A stretch of DNA of 33,939 nucleotides from Planctomycetota bacterium (GCA_030612765.1 JAUWNG010000024.1:1-33939), one strand, 5' to 3'. Numbered from the stretch's first letter, positions 8,864-15,723 are shown. Numbers and translations: made by a program. Notes: generated by a model not told the origin, from the letters alone.

Positions 8864-10270
8864 ATGGATTGCTGGTTCCTGAGCGGGCCGACGGCCTCCG
8901 GCAAATCGGCCGTGGGCGTGGAGCTTGCTCGTCGGATCGGCGCGGAAATCGTCTCGCTCGACTCGATGGCGCTGTATCGCGGCATGGACATCGGCACGGC
9001 AAAACCGACCGAACAGCAGCGCCGCGAAGTTCCTCATCACCTGATCGACGTTATCGAGCCGTGGGAAGAATTCAGTCTGGCGAAGTACGTCGAGGCGTCC
9101 GAACGGATTGCGGCCGAAATCGCCGATCGGGGACGCCGGACGCTGTTCGTAGGCGGCACGCCGTTGTACATGAAAGGTCTGCTGCGGGGTATTTTCCAGG
9201 GGCCGCCGGCCGATTGGCAATTGCGCCGTCGGCTGGCCGACCAGTCCCAAGAGCACGGCGGCGATTGGCTCCACCGGCGGCTGCTGGAAGTCGATCCGGC
9301 TTCGGCCGCGCGGCTGCACCCAAACGACACCCGGCGGCTTATCCGCGCGTTGGAAGTATTCGAGAAGACGGGCCACGCGATCAGCGAGTTGCAGCGGCAG
9401 TTCGAGGTCGGCCGCCCGGCCTCGGAGTGCCGGGTGTTCGTGCTCGATTGGCCCCGAGCGGAGCTTTACGCCCGGATCGAGCGGCGCGTGGAGGAGATGT
9501 TCGCCGCCGGATTGGTCGATGAGGGCCGCCGTTTGTTGGCGCCGACAAAGGACAAACGCCCCGCGACTGCGGTCGCGGGGGAGAATTGCGGGATTTTACC
9601 CCCCCCGCGATCGCGGTCGCGGGGCGTTTTGAGTGACATTGACATTCCGATACTCATTAGCCGCACCGCGCGTCAGGCGGTCGGATACCGCGAGGCGATC
9701 GAGCATCTCGAAGGCCAACGCGGACTGGCGGAGACGATCGAGTTGGTCCAACGCCGCACCCGTCGGTTAGCCAAGCGGCAGATGACGTGGTTCCGCGGTT
9801 TGAGCGAGTGCCGGTTCGTCGCCGTTTCCGGCCGGCTTGTTCCCGCGGAAATTGCCGATCGAATCGCGTTGCTTGGGGAGTGTGTGGGCCTGGGGCGTCG
9901 TTGGCAGCGGTCGGGTGGCACGGGCATCTTGCCCGTACTCCGGCCGGCACTGGCGAGACGCCAGTGCCACCCACCGATAAGCACACTTGCTCTCTTTCTT
10001 CCCGGAACCGAATATGCTAAAATAGAATGGTATATGAGCAGTCACAAAAACAAGCATATACGGGCGACTGTGGACTACGCCCTGGATCACGGCTGGCGAC
10101 TGGTGCCTGCCGGTCCGAGGGCGCATATCTGGGGCAAATTGTACTGTCCCCAGCATGATCGCACCGGCTGCGACCAAGCTGTCTACTCAACGCCGCGTGT
10201 GCCGGAATTGCACGCCAAGGATATACGGCGGGCCGTTGACGACTGCTCTCACTATCGGAGACAACCATGA
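8864..10270 (+). CDS. miaA: tRNA dimethylallyltransferase MiaA, with in-frame repeat insertion and extended C-terminus
   Basis: MiaA adds a dimethylallyl group to N6 of A37 in tRNAs that read codons starting with U. The P-loop GPTASGKS is at residues 8-15, followed by the family motifs VSLDSMALYRGMDIGTAKP, VPHHLIDVIEPWEEFS, LFVGGTPLYMKGLLRGIF and, near the C-terminus, SRTARQAVGYREAIEHL and QMTWFRGLSECRF. A palindromic repeat (9551-9632) adds about 30 residues directly before SRTARQAVGYRE. The conserved protein ends near IADRIALLGE; the frame then continues through repeat C1 and the small gene at 10034 to the stop at 10270. The ATG at 8864 has no ribosome site, because repeats fill the space upstream, so expression may depend on read-in from the amidohydrolase. 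The enzyme is confident; the true C-terminus is uncertain. Confidence 0.85.
   Translation: MDCWFLSGPTASGKSAVGVELARRIGAEIVSLDSMALYRGMDIGTAKPTEQQRREVPHHLIDVIEPWEEFSLAKYVEASERIAAEIADRGRRTLFVGGTPLYMKGLLRGIFQGPPADWQLRRRLADQSQEHGGDWLHRRLLEVDPASAARLHPNDTRRLIRALEVFEKTGHAISELQRQFEVGRPASECRVFVLDWPRAELYARIERRVEEMFAAGLVDEGRRLLAPTKDKRPATAVAGENCGILPPPRSRSRGVLSDIDIPILISRTARQAVGYREAIEHLEGQRGLAETIELVQRRTRRLAKRQMTWFRGLSECRFVAVSGRLVPAEIADRIALLGECVGLGRRWQRSGGTGILPVLRPALARRQCHPPISTLALFLPGTEYAKIEWYMSSHKNKHIRATVDYALDHGWRLVPAGPRAHIWGKLYCPQHDRTGCDQAVYSTPRVPELHAKDIRRAVDDCSHYRRQP
9551..9632. repeat. Palindromic repeat inside miaA, family I copy 1
   Basis: The left arm CGCCCCGCGACTGCGGTCGC and the right part CGCGGTCGCGGGGCGTTTTG form a long GC-rich hairpin around a GAATTGCGGGATTTTAC-type centre. 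The same CGCAGTCGCGGGGCGTT motif occurs between genes at 22276-22302. In miaA it is translated without a stop. Confidence 0.82.
9913..9973. repeat. Palindromic repeat, family C copy 1, downstream of the MiaA core
   Basis: It begins GGGTGGCACGGGCATCTTGC and ends CGCCAGTGCCACCCA. Copies are at 22209-22270 (opposite orientation) and 33613-33678. It is in the position where miaA would be expected to stop and is read in frame, giving the peptide GTGILPVLRPALARR. Confidence 0.88.
10013..10023 (+). promoter_or_regulatory. Possible extended -10 promoter for the small gene pair
   Basis: TATGCTAAAAT contains a TGnTAAAAT extended -10 element about 10 bp before the ATG at 10034. If used, the transcript would have almost no leader, which fits the absence of a ribosome site. 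No good -35 is seen. Confidence 0.3.
10034..10270 (+). CDS. Small toxin-antitoxin-like protein, first gene of a pair (78 aa)
   Basis: The protein (MSSHKNKHIRATVDYALDHG at the start) contains GWRLVPAGPRAHIWGKLYC and ends with a helical RRAVDDCSHYRRQP. The alternation of a helix, a GW.....AG.RAH strand pair and a final helix is reminiscent of HicA-type toxins, and the gene overlaps the next by ATGA, as expected for a toxin-antitoxin pair. This is an inference; I recognise the pair as one that recurs in planctomycetes and cyanobacteria without an established function. Two cysteines and one histidine in LYCPQHDRTGC could be structural. The gene lies in the same frame as miaA with no stop between them, so its product might also appear as the C-terminal tail of a fusion. 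Confidence 0.65.
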   Translation: MSSHKNKHIRATVDYALDHGWRLVPAGPRAHIWGKLYCPQHDRTGCDQAVYSTPRVPELHAKDIRRAVDDCSHYRRQP

Positions 10271-10527
10271 ACTACGAGTTCCACTTGATCCTCAAGGAAG
10301 GCACCGAGATAACCGAGGAGTTAGCCGACCGGCTATTTGATGCGGGCTGCGACGACGGTACGCCGGGCACTTTCTGCGGCACACCCTACATCAGCTTCCA
10401 CCGGGAGGCCGACAGCCTGGAGGCAGCCATCCGCAGCGCCGTGGCCGATGTCCAGAAGACCGGATGCGTTGTCGAGCGGCTCCAGATCGAGCACGACTCG
10501 CCGCTGCTATCCTCTGGTGCGGGGTAG
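10267..10527 (+). CDS. Small partner protein of the pair, HicB-like candidate (86 aa)
   Basis: The ATG overlaps the stop of the preceding gene (ATGA, 10267-10270), so the two are translationally coupled. The sequence begins MNYEFHLILKEGTEITEE and contains GCDDGTPGTFCGTPYISFHR followed by the helix EADSLEAAIRSAVADVQKTG, then VVERLQIE. The strand-helix layout with a (R/D)EADS.EAAI..A..DV helix recurs in small proteins next to the first gene's family; a similarity to HicB antitoxin folds is possible but weak. No DNA-binding domain is evident. Its conservation as a pair is from memory. A palindromic repeat follows directly. Confidence 0.65.
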   Translation: MNYEFHLILKEGTEITEELADRLFDAGCDDGTPGTFCGTPYISFHREADSLEAAIRSAVADVQKTGCVVERLQIEHDSPLLSSGAG

Positions 10528-10534
10528 TACCGTC

Positions 10535-10602
10535 GTAGGTTATGCTTCAGCATAACGAATCGCCGATCCGCCCGGATGTTATGCTGAAGCATAACCTATA
10601 AA
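10535..10602. repeat. Inverted repeat pair with GTTATGCTTCAGCATAAC palindromes
   Basis: The left arm TAGGTTATGCTTCAGCATAA and the right arm GTTATGCTGAAGCATAACCTA are inverted copies, each nearly palindromic in itself. Together they can form a cruciform or two hairpins in the gap before the DUF1559 gene. Confidence 0.9.
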
Positions 10603-10640
10603 ACTGCGTCCCCGTTTCGATTCTCCAGGTGAGTCTTCTC

Positions 10641-11558
10641 ATGCCGATGCGATCCACGTGTCCGGATTGCGGTACGACGACGGATATAGCCGATGAATAT
10701 GCCGGTCAAACCTGCCCCTGCGCTCATTGTGGCAAGCCAGTGAACGTTCCGTCGGGCGGCGGCGTTGTGCCAAAACGCAGAGGCACGCCCTGGCTGGACT
10801 TGAACTGGTGTTCTTTGCGGAATGTCCTCCTCTTTATGATGTTCATCATCGGCTGCAATGCCATCGGTATGGGACTCAGCCTCTTGCTGCCGGCGATACA
10901 GGCGGCCCAAGAGGCAAGCCGACGGGTGCAGTGTGTCGAGAATCTGAAACAGATTGGTTTGGCGATGCAGAGCTACCATCAGAAGTATGACTGTTTCCCG
11001 CCATCCTTCATTCCTGACGAAAACGGCAAGCCAAAGCACAGTTGGCGCGTTCTGATTCTGCCGTTTTTGGCGGAGGAACGGCTTTACTCGCAGTATCGGT
11101 TCGACGAGCCGTGGAACGGCTCACACAACAAGGCATTAGCCGAGCAAATGCCCTCAGTCTATCATTGCCCCACTGATAGCACATCTGATTCCTCGCAAAC
11201 TAGCTATGCAATGATCGTTGGCCCGCACGCGATTTCCGACGGACCTACGCCGCGCTGTATGAGCGACATCAAGGACGGCCTCTCCAACACAATCATGGTG
11301 GCCGAAGCGGCCAAGGCGGGCATCAACTGGATGGAACCACGCGATCTTAATACCGAGAAGATGATCTTCCGCACTAGGGCCGTCGAGAAGGATTTGCGGC
11401 TGGAAACCTGCGAGATTTTTCGTTGCCATGACATTGTAGCCAACGTGCTGTTCTGCGATGGGTCGGTGCGGTCACTCTCCAGCAAGTCGTTGTACCCTAA
11501 GGAGCTAAAGGCGCTGATGACCATTGATGGCGGAGAAACTGTTCCGGCAGGGCACTGA
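10641..11558 (+). CDS. DUF1559 protein with N-terminal zinc ribbon, no prepilin signal (305 aa)
   Basis: Residues 5-35 form a zinc ribbon with CPDC and, further on, CPCAHC pairs. A hydrophobic segment (NVLLFMMFIIGCNAIGMGLS, about 60-80) leads into the DUF1559 core LLPAIQAAQEASRRVQCVEN and LKQIGLAMQSYHQKY. The C-terminal DUF1559 feature, a CDGSVRSLS-type motif, is present near FCDGSVRSLSSKSL. Classical members start with a type IV prepilin-like FTLIELLVV sequence; this one has a cytosolic-looking zinc ribbon there, so it is probably a membrane-anchored relative rather than a pseudopilin. AGGTGA lies 8 bp before the ATG at 10641; a GTG at 10629 is an alternative. The function of DUF1559 proteins is unknown; planctomycetes have many. 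Confidence 0.85.
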   Translation: MPMRSTCPDCGTTTDIADEYAGQTCPCAHCGKPVNVPSGGGVVPKRRGTPWLDLNWCSLRNVLLFMMFIIGCNAIGMGLSLLLPAIQAAQEASRRVQCVENLKQIGLAMQSYHQKYDCFPPSFIPDENGKPKHSWRVLILPFLAEERLYSQYRFDEPWNGSHNKALAEQMPSVYHCPTDSTSDSSQTSYAMIVGPHAISDGPTPRCMSDIKDGLSNTIMVAEAAKAGINWMEPRDLNTEKMIFRTRAVEKDLRLETCEIFRCHDIVANVLFCDGSVRSLSSKSLYPKELKALMTIDGGETVPAGH

Positions 11559-11900
11559 GCGGAAGTTGAAACCGGGACATCTATCCCCCTTTTTTGTTCC
11601 GTGGGGACTTTCCGACAATAGCCCAGCAGTGTACTGCCGGGGTGCCGGGATGCCCATATTCTTCTCCCCTCAAAGTCCCGTAGGGATGGTCGAAAATGGT
11701 GAGTCGCGGTTCAACCGTCCCGCCGGGACGGACTGGTGTTCGGTTCTCCTTTCTCACAGCGATGAATCGCTGGGCTATTATCAGACCGACCCTACGGGTC
11801 GAAATCGTTGCACTGGTCGGTACTTTCGCGGTTTTCGGGTCAGCCTTCACGCCGCTCCATTCAGGCGGTAGAATATCACGCTTGCGTCACCGGGTTCCTG

Positions 11901-11923
11901 GTTCCCATGCTCTGCGTGGGAAC
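11901..11923. repeat. Palindromic repeat, family E copy 2
   Basis: The arms GTTCCCATGC and GCGTGGGAAC flank a 3-bp loop. This is the same element as at 7411-7433 with one arm mismatch. Confidence 0.85.
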
Positions 11924-12007
11924 CCACGTTTTCCGACGCTCTGCGTCGATAGCGGCGACGCGGAGAGGATGTGAATTTTTCGATTTGGCGTCGTTAAGAC
12001 CACGATT

Positions 12008-12068
12008 TGTAGGGTGCGTGAAACGCACCATGCACTACCGGCTGTGGTGCGTTTCACGCACCCTACAA
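12008..12068. repeat. Long perfect inverted repeat upstream of aspS
   Basis: TTGTAGGGTGCGTGAAACGC on the left pairs with GCGTTTCACGCACCCTACAA on the right, with ACCA/TGGT extending the stem around a short centre. No T-run follows, so it looks like a repeat element rather than a terminator. Confidence 0.9.
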
Positions 12069-12102
12069 AAGTTCACAGCCTCGGAGCGTCGCAGACAGTG
12101 CG

Positions 12103-12125
12103 GTCCCACGGAGGACCGTGGGAAC
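12103..12125. repeat. Palindromic repeat, family E-like
   Basis: GTCCCACGG and CCGTGGGAAC flank AGGA. It is a diverged relative of the GTTCCCACGC elements, about 50 bp before the aspS start. Confidence 0.65.
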
Positions 12126-12173
12126 GAGGACTTCACGTTCACGAAATCCACTTTTTCAGCGGGAGCATCAGAC

Positions 12174-13943
12174 TTGTTGCGGACTCATACATGCGGCGAA
12201 TTGTGTTTGGACCACGTGGGCCGGGAAGTGACTCTTTGCGGTTGGGTCGATTCGCACCGCGACCATAGCGGCGTACTGTTTGTCAATCTGCGCGACCGCT
12301 ACGGCTGGACGCAGGTGGTCTTTGGCCCGGAGAGCGGCGAGGAGGCGGTCGCCGCGGCGCGGGAACTGCACCCGGAATACGTGATTCTCGTCCGCGGCAA
12401 GGTCGCGCCCCGGCCAGAGGGAATGGTCAACCCCAACGTGCCGACCGGTCAGATCGAGGTCCGCGCCCGAGAGGTCGAGGTGCTGAACCCGAGTCTCAGC
12501 CCGCCACTGCTGCCGACTTCCAAGGAGGAGTTGCCCGGCGAGGATATCCGGCTGAAGCATCGCTACATCGACCTCCGTCGGCCGGAGATGCAGCGGACCA
12601 TGTTGCTGCGTCATCGGATGATAAAGATCATGCGGGATTATTTCGACTCGCTGGGGTTCATCGACGTCGAGACTCCGATGCTCGGGCGGAGTACGCCGGA
12701 GGGCGCCCGCGATTATTTGGTGCCCAGCCGCATACAGCCGGGCAGCTTCTACGCCTTGCCGCAATCGCCGCAACTCTACAAACAGATTCTCATGATCGCC
12801 GGCTACGACCGCTACTATCAGGTGGCGCGTTGCTTCCGCGACGAAGACTTGCGGGCGGACCGGCAGCCGGAGTTCACCCAATTGGACGTCGAAATGTCGT
12901 TCGTCGACGCGGACGACGTGATCGGCACGATCGACGGCTTGGTGGCGCGGATGGCCAAGGAAATTTTGGGGTTGGACGTCCAGTTGCCGCTGCCGCGGAT
13001 GACCTACGACGAGGCGATGGACCGATTCGGCCACGACGCCCCCGACCTGCGCTTCGGGATGGAACTGGTCGATGTGACCGATTTGGCCAAGGAATCGGAG
13101 TTCAGGGTGTTTCGCGGCGCGGTCGAGTCGGGTGGATGCGTCCGCGGAATCAACGCCAAGGGCGCATCGGACCGCTATTCTCGCAAGGGAATCGACGAGC
13201 TTACCTCTTACGTCAAGGAGCAATTCGGGGCCAAGGGGTTGGTGTTTTTCAAGATCGACGCCGAAGGGCATTTGACCTCGCCGAGCGCGAAAAACTTCAC
13301 GCCCGATCTGCTGGCCCAGATCGGCGGCCGGATGGACGCCGCGCCGGGCGACCTGCTGCTGCTGGTGGCCGACGAGTTCGAGACCGTCTGCAAGTCGCTC
13401 CACGGCCTGCGAAAGCGGCTCGCGGCGGAGCTGAAACTCTATGACCCCGCGACGATGCACTTCTCCTGGGTGGTCGATTTTCCGATGTTCGCCTACGACG
13501 CCGAGGAGCAGGCGTGGGCGGCGATGCATCATCCGTTCACCGCTCCCCGCGAGCAGGACCGCCCGCTGTTGGAAACCGACCCGCACAACTGCCGCGCCCA
13601 GGCGTATGACTTGGTAATCAACGGCAACGAGGCGGGCGGCGGGACGATTCGTATCCACGACCGGCAGCTTCAACAACAAGTGCTTGGCTTGTTGGGAATC
13701 GACGAGGCCACGGCCCGCGAGCGGTTCGGCTTCCTACTGGACGCACTTCAGTACGGCGCGCCGCCGCACGGGGGCATTGCCCTGGGTATCGATCGGCTGG
13801 TGATGATTTTCGCCGGCCTGGACAGCATCCGCGATTGCATCGCCTTTCCTAAGACTCAACGGGCCACGGACCTGATGACCGGCGCCCCCGGCCCGGCCGG
13901 CGCGAAACAACTCGACGAACTGGGGATCAAGCCGACCGGTTGA
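12174..13943 (+). CDS. aspS: Aspartyl-tRNA synthetase (589 aa), TTG start
   Basis: AspRS charges tRNA-Asp with aspartate in the cytoplasm. The N-terminal anticodon-binding OB fold starts LRTHTCGELCLDHVGREVTL, class II motif 2 is visible in FRDEDLRADRQPEFTQLD, the bacterial GAD insertion occupies the middle part, and motif 3 is GGIALGIDRLVMIFAG near the C-terminus. The length fits bacterial AspRS of about 590 aa. No ATG lies in a suitable place; TTG at 12174 puts GGGAG (12161-12165) 8 bp upstream and gives the expected N-terminus, while a second TTG at 12177 is an alternative. The open frame continues upstream only through repeats. It is a stand-alone gene; whether it also charges tRNA-Asn cannot be judged here. 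Confidence 0.95.
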   Translation: MLRTHTCGELCLDHVGREVTLCGWVDSHRDHSGVLFVNLRDRYGWTQVVFGPESGEEAVAAARELHPEYVILVRGKVAPRPEGMVNPNVPTGQIEVRAREVEVLNPSLSPPLLPTSKEELPGEDIRLKHRYIDLRRPEMQRTMLLRHRMIKIMRDYFDSLGFIDVETPMLGRSTPEGARDYLVPSRIQPGSFYALPQSPQLYKQILMIAGYDRYYQVARCFRDEDLRADRQPEFTQLDVEMSFVDADDVIGTIDGLVARMAKEILGLDVQLPLPRMTYDEAMDRFGHDAPDLRFGMELVDVTDLAKESEFRVFRGAVESGGCVRGINAKGASDRYSRKGIDELTSYVKEQFGAKGLVFFKIDAEGHLTSPSAKNFTPDLLAQIGGRMDAAPGDLLLLVADEFETVCKSLHGLRKRLAAELKLYDPATMHFSWVVDFPMFAYDAEEQAWAAMHHPFTAPREQDRPLLETDPHNCRAQAYDLVINGNEAGGGTIRIHDRQLQQQVLGLLGIDEATARERFGFLLDALQYGAPPHGGIALGIDRLVMIFAGLDSIRDCIAFPKTQRATDLMTGAPGPAGAKQLDELGIKPTG

Positions 13944-14018
13944 CGAAACGCCCGGCGATTGGGAGACTTGAAGTATTGAGAGTTGAGTTTTCGATAAGAT
14001 CGTGTTTTGTAATTATTC

Positions 14019-14101
14019 ATTTAGCCCGCCGTGAATACACGGCGGGGCGAGTTGACCGCGAGCAATCCGCTTGCCCCGGGTGTATTCACCCGGGGCTAAA
14101 T
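14019..14101. repeat. Large inverted repeat, family A copy 1
   Basis: The element runs from ATTTAGCCCGCCGTGAATAC to TGTATTCACCCGGGGCTAAAT. Its outer TTTAGCCC and GGGCTAAA ends are inverted, with two inner hairpins (GCCGTGAATACACGGC and CCGGGTGTATTCACCCGG). Copies are at 17875-17955, 27353-27436 and 32006-32089. Confidence 0.93.
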
Positions 14102-14144
14102 ACGATTATTGCAGTTTGAAACACATGTTAAGGAGGAGCGAGAG

Positions 14145-14855
14145 ATGGTCAGATTTACCCGATACTCGATTGTTCTTGCGGGACTTATGGTTCTGTCGGC
14201 GGCCGGCTGCCGGGAGAGTTCCACGTCCGAGAAGTGCCCGCGAAAGTTAGACGCGGACACGAAGTCGGGCGAGTGTCCGTTCAACCATTCGAGAGAGGAG
14301 TCCGATATTCCGCCGGTCGCCCAGCCGGAAGAGCCGCCTCCGCCGCCGACGATCCCCAAGGTTGTGATGAGCGACGAGTTGGGCGCCACCTGTTTGGTCA
14401 ACGTCGACGACACGATACCCGAGGCGGAACTGGCCGATCTGGACGGTGAAATGAGCGAATTGGGCAGCCTGTACGGCTCGAAACTGACCGTCGTATGTTT
14501 CTGGACGATCGGCACGACGCCTCGATCGCAACTCGTGGCGAATGCCGTCCTGCAAGACCTGATGAAGGACGTCGTCGGGCCGTTTGGAGAACAAGGGGTG
14601 CGGGTGGTTGCGATCAACGTGGGCGACGGTGTCGAGGACGCGAAACAGTACGTGGCCGACGCAAAAGCGATGTTTCCCATTCTGCTCGATCCGCAAGGCG
14701 AGTACTTCGCCAAGATCGCCACGGAACGGAAGATGCCGCGGACCTTTTTGTTGGACGCCCAGGGAAAGGTGTTGTGGTTCGATTTGGAATACTCCAACAC
14801 GGCTCGCCGCGATCTGGTGCAGGGTATCGAGGTGGCGCTGGATGAGATGAAATAG
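14145..14855 (+). CDS. Thioredoxin-fold lipoprotein lacking the CxxC active site (236 aa)
   Basis: A signal peptide with lipobox LSAAGC (Cys22) marks a lipoprotein, followed by a cysteine-containing and Pro-rich linker (QPEEPPPPPTIPK, residues 60-72). Residues 90-236 form a TlpA/AhpC-like thioredoxin fold: LTVVCFWTIGTTPRSQ (114-129) aligns with the usual FWATWCGPC segment but has no cysteine, while the cis-proline loop MPRTFLLDAQGKVLW (197-211) is intact. It is therefore unlikely to be a disulphide reductase and may bind peptides or another ligand. AGGAGG lies 8 bp before the ATG at 14145, which decides the start over an upstream ATG-like codon at 14109. It lies between aspS and nadE with no obvious functional link to either. 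Confidence 0.82.
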   Translation: MVRFTRYSIVLAGLMVLSAAGCRESSTSEKCPRKLDADTKSGECPFNHSREESDIPPVAQPEEPPPPPTIPKVVMSDELGATCLVNVDDTIPEAELADLDGEMSELGSLYGSKLTVVCFWTIGTTPRSQLVANAVLQDLMKDVVGPFGEQGVRVVAINVGDGVEDAKQYVADAKAMFPILLDPQGEYFAKIATERKMPRTFLLDAQGKVLWFDLEYSNTARRDLVQGIEVALDEMK

Positions 14856-14868
14856 TATCCGCCGAGCA

Positions 14869-14897
14869 AGGGTGGCACTGGCAAAGCCAGTGGCACT
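14869..14897. repeat. Short family C-like palindrome before nadE
   Basis: GGTGGCACTGGCAAAGCCAG and the following TGGCACTCGCC form a hairpin (CACTGGC/GCCAGTG). It would be translated if nadE began at the upstream GTG at 14872, which argues for the later start. Confidence 0.7.
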
Positions 14898-14919
14898 CGC
14901 CGAATACGACGGCAACGAT

Positions 14920-15723
14920 ATGAACAACGAACAGGCGGACGCCCAACTGAAGATCGATCCGGAACCGGTGACGGAGGTTCTCTGCCGGTTCCTTCGCACG
15001 GAGACCGGCCGGGCGGGGTTCGAGCGGGCGGTGGTGGGGCTTTCCGGCGGCCTGGATTCCAGCGTCGTTGCAACGCTTTGCGCCAGGGCGCTGGGACCGG
15101 AAAACGTGCTCGCCGTCACCATGCCCTACAAAACCTCCAGCGAGGAAACCCGACGCGACAGCCGGACGATAATCGACTGGTTGGGCGTCCGCACGATCGA
15201 CCTGCCGATTACCGACCAGGTGGACGCGTACTTCGCCCGCGTCGGCGAGGCCACGCAACTGCGGCTGGCCAACAAGTGCGCGCGGGAACGGATGGCCGTG
15301 CTCTACGATCAAAGCGCGGCGTTCCAAGCCCTGGTGATCGGCACCGGCAACAAGAGCGAAATTCTGTTGGGCTACGGCACGCAGTTCGGCGACATGGCCT
15401 CGGCAATCAACCCCGTAGGCGACCTTTACAAAACGCAGCTTCGACGGTTGGCGGCCTACCTCGAAGTGCCCGAGCGGATTCTTGCCAAACAGCCGACCGC
15501 CGACCTTTGGGTTGGGCAAACCGACGAAGGAGAGTTGGGGTTCTCTTATGCCGATGCCGATCGGCTGATGGTGTTGATGGTCGATCGCCGCCGGCGTCGG
15601 GCTGAATTGCTGCGAACCGGTTTCGCCGTCGAACTGATCGACCGCGTCACAACGCTGATCCGCCGCAACCGCTACAAACGCCGCATGCCGGTAATCGCCA
15701 AACTACCGCGAGGACCGCGTTAG
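14920..15723 (+). CDS. nadE: NAD+ synthase, ammonia-dependent type (267 aa)
   Basis: NadE amidates deamido-NAD to NAD+ with ATP and ammonia. The PP-loop motif SGGLDSSVV is at residues 42-50, and further family stretches are MPYKTSSEETRRDS, GTGNKSEILLGYGTQFGDM (the NAD synthase signature with the KSE motif) and PTADLWVGQTDEGELGFSY. There is no glutaminase domain, so ammonia or a separate amidotransferase must supply nitrogen. The ATG at 14920 has no ribosome site and an upstream GTG at 14872 is open, but that extension is repeat-derived. The stop (15721-15723) overlaps the stop of convergent hflC by three bases. Confidence 0.93.
   Translation: MNNEQADAQLKIDPEPVTEVLCRFLRTETGRAGFERAVVGLSGGLDSSVVATLCARALGPENVLAVTMPYKTSSEETRRDSRTIIDWLGVRTIDLPITDQVDAYFARVGEATQLRLANKCARERMAVLYDQSAAFQALVIGTGNKSEILLGYGTQFGDMASAINPVGDLYKTQLRRLAAYLEVPERILAKQPTADLWVGQTDEGELGFSYADADRLMVLMVDRRRRRAELLRTGFAVELIDRVTTLIRRNRYKRRMPVIAKLPRGPR

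Larger units (their letters stand above)
7484..10270 (+). other. Single stop-free frame spanning amidohydrolase, miaA and a small downstream gene (928 codons)
   Basis: From the ATG at 7484 to the TGA at 10268-10270 there is no in-frame stop. The frame covers three recognisable units: an amidohydrolase (7484 to about 8740), MiaA (8864 to about 9912) and a 78-residue toxin-antitoxin-like protein (10034-10270). The junctions are made of palindromic repeats (8741-8864 and 9913-9973), so the stop codons appear to have been replaced by repeat sequence. Whether the cell makes one polypeptide, or also starts at the internal ATGs, cannot be decided from the sequence. Each unit is annotated separately below. 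Confidence 0.8.
11559..12173. other. 615-bp intergenic region packed with short hairpins, upstream of aspS
   Basis: No gene is supported here. It holds short hairpins CCGTCCCGCCGGGACGG (11715-11731), CAGCGATGAATCGCTG (11758-11773) and GACCCTACGGGTC, the family E repeats at 11901-11923 and 12103-12125, and the long inverted repeat at 12008-12068. Small open frames here run through the repeats and have no protein-like character. Confidence 0.7.

Noticed and set aside
8048-9376. Long minus-strand open frame opposite the amidohydrolase and miaA
   Set aside because: The plus strand encodes conserved MiaA and amidohydrolase motifs; the antisense frame is rich in Arg, Gly and His with no protein-like features.
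11524-11974. Small open frames (about 90-115 codons) between the DUF1559 gene and aspS
   Set aside because: They cross several short hairpins, have no ribosome site or recognisable domain, and overlap on both strands.
12008-12068. Long perfect hairpin upstream of aspS as a possible T-box or terminator
   Set aside because: It has no T-run and no T-box signature, and its TTGTAGGG...CCCTACAA form is typical of the repeat elements in this genome.
12168-13679. 503-codon minus-strand open frame opposite aspS
   Set aside because: The complementary strand is unmistakable AspRS; this frame is an antisense shadow.
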